This document shows positions 59,465 through 64,000 of a DNA stretch of 64,000 nt, piece after piece. Position numbers and translations under genes: made by a program. The DNA is from Acidobacteriaceae bacterium. Lineage in GTDB: Bacteria > Acidobacteriota > Terriglobia > Terriglobales > Acidobacteriaceae. The stretch covers positions 62,001 to 126,000 of the forward strand of contig JASHNW010000004.1 of assembly GCA_030041435.1 (NCBI GenBank), written 5' to 3'. Under the pieces are notes generated by a model. That model made no database searches, was not told the origin of the DNA, and saw nothing but the letters and a program-made list of their open reading frames with translations. Position 1 is the stretch's first letter. Each line of letters starts with the position of its first letter.

Positions 59465-59474
59465 GTGGTTTCCG

Positions 59475-60188
59475 ATGGCAAGCGCGGCACAGTCCGAGTC
59501 CCGCGACAAGTTGCTGGACGCCGCCACGCACCTCATCCGGGCGCGCGGTTACACGGCCACCCGGGTGGATGACATCTGCGCCTCCGCCGGGCTCTCCAAG
59601 GGCAGCTTCTTTCACTACTTCAGCAGCAAAGAAGATCTTGCGCTGGCCGCTGCCCAGCGCTGGAACGAGCAGACCGGCAGTCTTTTCGCGACTGCTGCTT
59701 ATCACCAGCCGGCCGATCCGCTGGAGCGGGTGCTGGCTTACATCGATTTCCGCAAATCGCTGCTGCACGGCAAGGTGCCCGAATTCACCTGCCTGATGGG
59801 CACCATGGTGCAGGAAACCTACGAGACGTTTCCAGCGATTCGCGAGGCCTGCGACGGCAGCATCAGCGGACATGCGGCGACGCTGGAGGCGGATATCGGC
59901 GCAGCCATGCAGCAATACAAACTTCACCCCTCATGGACCGCGGCCAGCCTGGCGCTGCACACGCAATGCGTGCTGCAGGGCGCGTTCATTCTGGCCAAGG
60001 CAAAGCAGGGGCCCGCTGTCGCCGCAGAAAGCGTCGATCATCTCCGCCGCTACGTGGAGATGCTCTTTACCCAACCCCAACCGGAGGAGAATCGCCATGG
60101 CAACCGCAACCGTTCAGGACCGGGACGCGACCGATCGGGCCGCCATTCTCGCCCTGGCGCAAAGAATTCGCGAGGCGCATCGCGGTAA
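59475..60188 (+). CDS. TetR/AcrR-family transcriptional repressor
   Basis: A 237-residue protein. The N-terminal HTH is clear: SRDKLLDAATHLIRARGYTA, then TRVDDICASAGLSKGSFFHY and FSSKEDLALAA. The ligand-binding helices follow. An ATG at 59460 is ruled out because it lies in the -10 box; the mRNA should start near 59471, so the ATG at 59475 is almost leaderless. After residue ~205 the frame runs 92 nt into the next gene (RHGNRNRSGPGRDRSG), giving a basic tail that is unusual for the family. It likely represses itself and the downstream NTF2-like gene. Confidence 0.9.
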   Translation: MASAAQSESRDKLLDAATHLIRARGYTATRVDDICASAGLSKGSFFHYFSSKEDLALAAAQRWNEQTGSLFATAAYHQPADPLERVLAYIDFRKSLLHGKVPEFTCLMGTMVQETYETFPAIREACDGSISGHAATLEADIGAAMQQYKLHPSWTAASLALHTQCVLQGAFILAKAKQGPAVAAESVDHLRRYVEMLFTQPQPEENRHGNRNRSGPGRDRSGRHSRPGAKNSRGASR

Positions 60189-60555
60189 GGACGCAGCCGC
60201 GATCGTGGCCGAACACGCGCCGGACGCGTCCATCTTCAGTTTGGCGCCGCCGTTGCAGCACGGCCCCGATGTGGAGGAAACGCAGCAGTGGCTGAACACC
60301 TGGCGAGGCCCGGTGGAGTTTTCCTACCACGATCTTCACATCAGAGTGAGCGGAGACCTGGCCGTGGCGCACGGCTACGTGCGGCTGGCGGGAAGGAAAG
60401 TAGGCGCGGCGCCGCCGGTAGCCTTCTGGTTCCGCGGCACCCTGACGCTGGAACGCCAGCACGGCGGCTGGCACATCGTCCACGAGCACCACTCGGTGCC
60501 GTTCTATATGGACGGCAGCCTGCGTCCGGCCTTCGATTTAAGGCCGGAGCGGTGA
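60097..60555 (+). CDS. SnoaL-like/NTF2-fold protein
   Basis: A 152-residue protein of the ketosteroid-isomerase-like group: AILALAQRIREAHRGKDAAA, then HAPDASIFSLAPPLQHGPDV and WFRGTLTLERQHGGWHIVHE, HHSVPFYMDG. The C-terminal WHIVHEHHSVPF matches the calcium/calmodulin-kinase-association-like YybH subset. GGAGGAGA lies 7 nt before the ATG. The gene lies within the last 92 nt of the TetR frame, so it is in the same operon and probably controlled by that repressor. Catalytic role unknown. Confidence 0.85.
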   Translation: MATATVQDRDATDRAAILALAQRIREAHRGKDAAAIVAEHAPDASIFSLAPPLQHGPDVEETQQWLNTWRGPVEFSYHDLHIRVSGDLAVAHGYVRLAGRKVGAAPPVAFWFRGTLTLERQHGGWHIVHEHHSVPFYMDGSLRPAFDLRPER

Positions 60556-60598
60556 CGAGGAAAGGGAAATCGAACCGGCCGGTCGACGCCGCAGCGCG

Positions 60599-60659
60599 CT
60601 TTCGTCATACCATGTCATTTTGACGCGACGAGGTGAGACTGCGGATCGTATGACGAAAG
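60599..60659. promoter_or_regulatory. Inverted repeat enclosing the SDR start codon
   Basis: CTTTCGTCATAC (60599-60610) and GTATGACGAAAG (60648-60659) are perfect 12-base arms with 37 nt between them. The ATG at 60650 lies inside the right arm. It could be a pair of operator half-sites (DNA looping) or an mRNA stem hiding the start codon. Confidence 0.55.
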
Positions 60660-61438
60660 AGATGCAACGGGACCGCTTCGATCTGAGCGGGCGGACGGCG
60701 CTGGTGATCGGAGGGACATCGGGGATTGGGCGGGCGATCGCGCTGGGGCTGGCGGAAGCCGGAGCGGATGTGGTGGCGAGCTCGCGGCGCAGCGCGGAAG
60801 TGGCGGCGGTAGCCAGGGAGATTCGAGCGAAGGGGCGGCGGACGCTGGAAGTGTGCTCGGACGTACTGGACCGCAGCTCGCTCGAAAAGCTGCACAACGA
60901 GACGGCGGCGGCGCTGGGTAAGGTGGACATCCTGGTGAACGCCGCGGGGACAACGAAGCGGGTGCCGACGCTCGAGTGCACGGAGGAAGACTGGGGCCGG
61001 ATTCTGGAGACCAATCTCACCGGGGTGTTTCGCGCCTGCCAGATCGTGGCGCCGGGCATGGTGCGCAACGGCTGGGGACGCATCGTCAACATCGCGTCGC
61101 TGGCCACGTTCGTGGCGTTCTACGAGGTGGCGGCGTACGGGGCCAGCAAAGCCGGGCTGGGCGCGCTGACGAAATCGCTGGCCGTGGAGCTGGCCCGCCA
61201 CGGCGTGTGTGTGAACGGGATTGCGCCGGGATTCTTCCCCACGGCGCTCAACCGGGAGCTGCTGGAGAAGACGCCGCGCGGGCGCGAAGTGCTGATGCGG
61301 ACGCCGGTGCAGCGCTACGGCGAGCTGGACGAGCTGGTGGGGACGGCTGTGTTTCTGGCCTCGGAAAGCGCCTCGTTCATCACCGGACAGACGATCGCGG
61401 TGGATGGCGGCTATCTGGCTAGCGGCGTCAATCAATAA
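60650..61438 (+). CDS. Short-chain dehydrogenase/reductase (glucose/gluconate dehydrogenase-like)
   Basis: A 262-residue classical SDR. The cofactor motif is ALVIGGTSGIGRAIALG (residues ~18-34), NAAG lies at 97-100, and the catalytic S150, Y163 and K167 occur in NIASL and YGASKAG. The end (GQTIAVDGGYLASG) is the usual substrate-loop and C-terminal signature. The ARSSRRS-like basic residue pattern after strand 2 (VVASSRRSAE) suggests NADP preference. It resembles gluconate 5-dehydrogenase and 3-oxoacyl-ACP reductase relatives. Its position before a ROK regulator and a TonB receptor favours a sugar or sugar-acid role. A TTG start at 60620 is possible. Confidence 0.88.
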   Translation: MTKEMQRDRFDLSGRTALVIGGTSGIGRAIALGLAEAGADVVASSRRSAEVAAVAREIRAKGRRTLEVCSDVLDRSSLEKLHNETAAALGKVDILVNAAGTTKRVPTLECTEEDWGRILETNLTGVFRACQIVAPGMVRNGWGRIVNIASLATFVAFYEVAAYGASKAGLGALTKSLAVELARHGVCVNGIAPGFFPTALNRELLEKTPRGREVLMRTPVQRYGELDELVGTAVFLASESASFITGQTIAVDGGYLASGVNQ

Positions 61439-61575
61439 TTTTCGGCCATCCATCCTGGGCCAATGGCTCCTGGCAAGCCTTCGCGGGCGCTCTGATGGGG
61501 TGCGCGGTGTAGAGTGGATTTTGCTCTGCGCAGGCAGCCCCACCCCGCTGCAAAACCAGCCAGGAGGAAGAACAG

Positions 61576-62808
61576 GTGGTGCGGAAATCGCACGCCGGTG
61601 CAGTCACAAAGGCGGCTACGGCGACCAACCGGCACGTGCGGGGCATTCGCCACGTCGACCTGACGGATGTGCAGCTGGCCTCGAGCGAAACGGCGCGCGA
61701 CATCAACCGCGACATTGTGCTGGAGCTGATTCGCACCAGCCAGCCCATTTCGCGCGCCGAGCTGGCGCGGCGCTCGGGCCTGCAACGGAGCACGGTCTCG
61801 CAGATCGTGGAGCAGCTGATCCGGGAACGATGGGTGCGGGAAGGCCCGGTGGCTCTGGCGCCGCGGGGGCGCAGGCCTACGCTGATGGGCCTGAACGAGG
61901 ATCTGGTGGCCATCGCGGTGGACATTCACCCGCGCCGCGCCACGGTGGCGGTGATCGATCTGAACGGGCGGCTGCTCAGCCGCGCCCAGGTGCCGCTGAC
62001 GTCCGATCCCGCAGCCTCGACGGAGCTGCTGATCGCCTCCATGCGGCGGGTCGAGAGCAGCCACGCGCGGAAGTCCGCGGAGGGCATCGGCATCAGCCTG
62101 CCGGGGCGCGTCGATCCTGCCACGCAGCGTTTGATCTTCGCACCGAACCTGCACTGGCCGGACTACGACCTGAAGGGCACGGTGGAAGCGAAAATGGGGC
62201 TGCCGGTGAAAATGGGGAATGCGGCAACCGCCTGCCTGCTGGCGGAGCTGACGTTCTCGCGCATGGACGGTGTGCGGGACGCGGTGCTGGTGACGGTGTC
62301 AGAGGGGGTGGGCACGGGGATCTTCGCCCACGGGCAGCTGATTGCCGGCCACCACGGCATGGCCGGTGAATTCGGGCACATTCCGCTGGATCCGTCGGGC
62401 CCACGCTGCGCATGCGGTCAAAAAGGATGCTGGGAGACCTTCGCCTCGTGCCGCGCCGCGCTGCGCTACTACCGCGAGCTGAAGCCGAAAGGCCGCACGG
62501 TGACGTTCCACGAACTGCTGAACATGGCGGAGGAGGGCGATGCAGCGGCCGCCCAGGCATTGACGCAGCAGGCGTCATGGATTGGGCGCGGCCTGCGCAC
62601 CATCGTGGCCGGCCTTTCGCCGGCGGTGATTCTGATCGCGGGCGATATCACCACGGCGTGGCATCGCTTCGGCCCGGTGATCGAAAAGGAGGCGGCGGCG
62701 CTGACGCTGGCGGACACGCCGCCGCTGATCCGGCCCACGCACGAGAGCGAAATTGCCCGGCTGCGGGGGGCGGCAGCGCTGGTATTCCAGCGGCGGTCTG
62801 CCGGCTGA
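61576..62808 (+). CDS. ROK-family transcriptional regulator (NagC/XylR type)
   Basis: A 410-residue protein. An N-terminal winged helix (residues ~45-95: INRDIVLELIRTSQPISRAE, LARRSGLQRSTVSQIVEQL) is joined to a ROK sugar-kinase-like domain. The ROK signature appears as AGHHGMAGEFGHIPLDPSGP, and the zinc motif CACGQKGCWE follows. It most likely represses sugar genes until bound by a sugar or sugar phosphate. The start is a GTG at 61576 with AGGAGG upstream. Targets are probably the TonB receptor at 63075, the SDR upstream, or both. Confidence 0.92.
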   Translation: MVRKSHAGAVTKAATATNRHVRGIRHVDLTDVQLASSETARDINRDIVLELIRTSQPISRAELARRSGLQRSTVSQIVEQLIRERWVREGPVALAPRGRRPTLMGLNEDLVAIAVDIHPRRATVAVIDLNGRLLSRAQVPLTSDPAASTELLIASMRRVESSHARKSAEGIGISLPGRVDPATQRLIFAPNLHWPDYDLKGTVEAKMGLPVKMGNAATACLLAELTFSRMDGVRDAVLVTVSEGVGTGIFAHGQLIAGHHGMAGEFGHIPLDPSGPRCACGQKGCWETFASCRAALRYYRELKPKGRTVTFHELLNMAEEGDAAAAQALTQQASWIGRGLRTIVAGLSPAVILIAGDITTAWHRFGPVIEKEAAALTLADTPPLIRPTHESEIARLRGAAALVFQRRSAG

Positions 62809-62882
62809 GGGATCTGCGCCCGCTGCTGTTCGCGGGCTGCGGCCGATTCGTCCCGGAGTGCGATACGAGACGGGCGCGTGGC

Positions 62883-62912
62883 TTGACAGCGCTGTTTCGC
62901 GGCTCCTATAGT
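62883..62912 (+). promoter_or_regulatory. Promoter of the second TonB receptor
   Basis: TTGACA (62883-62888), an 18-nt spacer, then TATAGT (62907-62912). Transcription would start near 62919, leaving a 5' leader of about 155 nt. Confidence 0.7.
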
Positions 62913-62921
62913 TCGGGACAC

Positions 62922-63043
62922 ATATTAAACCGTCGTGGCGGCTTACCTGCAGCGATGCCTGGCGTGAGATGACACCGTTCAGATTCGTATTAACAGCCGC
63001 AGTGGCTCGGTTAACCGGCGCATTAACGGTATTAATTGGTTAG
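62922..63043 (+). promoter_or_regulatory. Probable operator region with ATTAAC-like words and a palindrome
   Basis: ATTAA-type words recur (near 62924, 62989, 63022 and 63031), and CGGTTAACCG (63008-63017) is a perfect 10-bp palindrome. These lie downstream of the promoter, where a ROK or LacI-type repressor could block transcription. Confidence 0.4.
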
Positions 63044-63074
63044 CAGGACAAATAGCTTTCGAGAGAGGTGTTCC

Positions 63075-64000
63075 ATGGCGCAGCGAAGAGACGGAGGATG
63101 GTTCCCGGCGGGATTCCGGCTGGCGGGGGCGATGGCGCTGGCGGGGTTGCTGGCGACGTTTGCGGGGACCGGGACAGCGCGCGCCCAGGTGCTGTACGGC
63201 ACGCTGACCGGCAGCGTGACCGATCCCAGCGGAGCGGCGATTCCGAACGCCACAGTGGACGCGGTGGAAATGAACAAGGGCATCCAGCAGCAGGCCACCA
63301 CGAACAGCAGCGGTTTGTACCGCCTGCCCGATATTCTTCCGGGACTGTGGAAGATTACGGCATCTGCACAGGGATTCCGCCCGACGGAGACGCAGAACAT
63401 CCGCGTGGACGCGAACACGGTGGTGGAAGTGGACGAAAAGCTGGCGCTGGGCAGCGTGCAGCAGAGCGTGACGGTGACAACGGCTCCGCCGCTGCTGCAG
63501 ACCGACCGCGCCGACATTCACACCGAGCTTTCGACGGCCGAGCTGCAGGCGCTGCCATCGGTTTCTTCGGAAGGAAAGAACTTCCAGGGACTGCTGCGGA
63601 TCGTGCCGGGGTCGACGATACCGCTCGAAAACAACTCCGCCGCCGGCAATCCGGCCCGAGCCATGACCTCCAACGTCAACGGGCAATCGACGCAGGGCAA
63701 CGACACGCGCATCGACGGCATTCTGGATGCGTATCCGTGGCTGCCGAACAACGTGGCCTACGTGCCTCCGGAGGATGCCATCGAGACGGTGAATATCGGC
63801 ACAAACTCCTACGATGCCGAGCAGGGCATGGTGAACGGGGCCGAAATCAGCGTGCAAACCAAAACCGGCACGAACAAATTCCACGGCGACGCCTACGAGT
63901 TTCATACCGACGCCGATCTGAAGGCCATCAACTACTTCGAGCCGCCAACATTTAAGAGGCCGGAGAACGTCTTCAATCAGTTTGGGGGCAGCTTCGGCGG
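63075..64000 (+). CDS. Oar-like TonB-dependent receptor, N-terminal part (runs off the window)
   Basis: About 308 residues are visible. A signal peptide (GFRLAGAMALAGLLATFAGT, then ARAQ) is followed by the CarboxypepD_reg domain (LYGTLTGSVTDPSGAAIPNA, SSGLYRLPDILPGLWKITA). The plug domain then begins (QALPSVSSEGKNFQGLLRIV, DAIETVNIGTNSYDAEQG). The frame is open to base 64000 at QFGGSFGG, the start of the barrel. It is predicted to import a glycan-type ligand, regulated by the adjacent ROK protein. GAGAGAGG lies 7 nt before the ATG. Confidence 0.92.
   Translation, partial: MAQRRDGGWFPAGFRLAGAMALAGLLATFAGTGTARAQVLYGTLTGSVTDPSGAAIPNATVDAVEMNKGIQQQATTNSSGLYRLPDILPGLWKITASAQGFRPTETQNIRVDANTVVEVDEKLALGSVQQSVTVTTAPPLLQTDRADIHTELSTAELQALPSVSSEGKNFQGLLRIVPGSTIPLENNSAAGNPARAMTSNVNGQSTQGNDTRIDGILDAYPWLPNNVAYVPPEDAIETVNIGTNSYDAEQGMVNGAEISVQTKTGTNKFHGDAYEFHTDADLKAINYFEPPTFKRPENVFNQFGGSFG

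Noticed and set aside
59460-59474. ATG at 59460 as the TetR start codon
   Set aside because: It lies inside the -10 hexamer of the promoter, so it cannot be part of the mRNA made from that promoter.

Overview
The window reads as a high-GC chromosomal segment of an acidobacterium (class Terriglobia/Acidobacteriia is my inference). The grounds are a frameshifted permease of the acidobacterial duplicated orphan permease (ADOP) type, two Oar-like TonB-dependent receptors with an N-terminal carboxypeptidase-regulatory domain, two VPS10/BNR-repeat secreted proteins, a PD40-repeat lipoprotein, and chromosomal housekeeping genes (pheST, dnaN, dnaA, rpmH-rnpA-yidD-yidC-jag-mnmE). No rRNA, complete tRNA, phage, transposase or CRISPR array was seen.

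Layout. 1-11 kb: pheS-pheT (pheT runs off the left edge), an orphan HicB, a gamma-carbonic anhydrase, a PD40 lipoprotein, an epoxide-hydrolase-like protein, a GH18 fusion protein and dnaN, with a possible origin-like stretch next to dnaN. 11-25 kb: a serine hydrolase/methyltransferase pair, an alpha/beta hydrolase, a DUF4097 protein, a PMT-like membrane glycosyltransferase, the broken ADOP permease, a decayed VapBC module, a Gfo/Idh/MocA oxidoreductase and an apparently intact RHH/ParE toxin-antitoxin pair. 25-33 kb: dnaA, divergent from the conserved rpmH-rnpA-yidD-yidC-jag-mnmE cluster. 33-36 kb: a frameshifted membrane gene, a class I amidotransferase and an Hsp70-like ATPase. 36-50 kb: a carbohydrate block. 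50-56 kb: a PP2C phosphatase and a VPS10-cupin-oxidoreductase operon. 56-64 kb: a second VPS10 paralogue, a TetR/NTF2-like pair, an SDR, a ROK regulator and the start of a second TonB receptor.

The most interesting part is 36-50 kb. On the minus strand lies what looks like one operon: secreted glycoside hydrolase, a histidine kinase with a 14-blade double-propeller sensor, a NarL-type response regulator, and a GH2 beta-glycosidase. The inverted repeat TCCGAC-N4-GTCGGA occurs three times in the window. All three copies are intergenic, and each sits directly against the -35 side of a plausible promoter: that of the first hydrolase, that of the GH2 gene, and that of the TonB receptor about 7 kb away. 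I infer a self-sensing glycan uptake and degradation regulon, a split analogue of Bacteroidetes hybrid two-component systems, with this repeat as the regulator's operator.

Two other themes run through the window. Several promoters have a -10 hexamer only 6-10 bases before the start codon, which implies leaderless or nearly leaderless mRNAs. Intergenic spaces carry at least two families of dispersed repeats, one of which contains a small hairpin followed by a T run.
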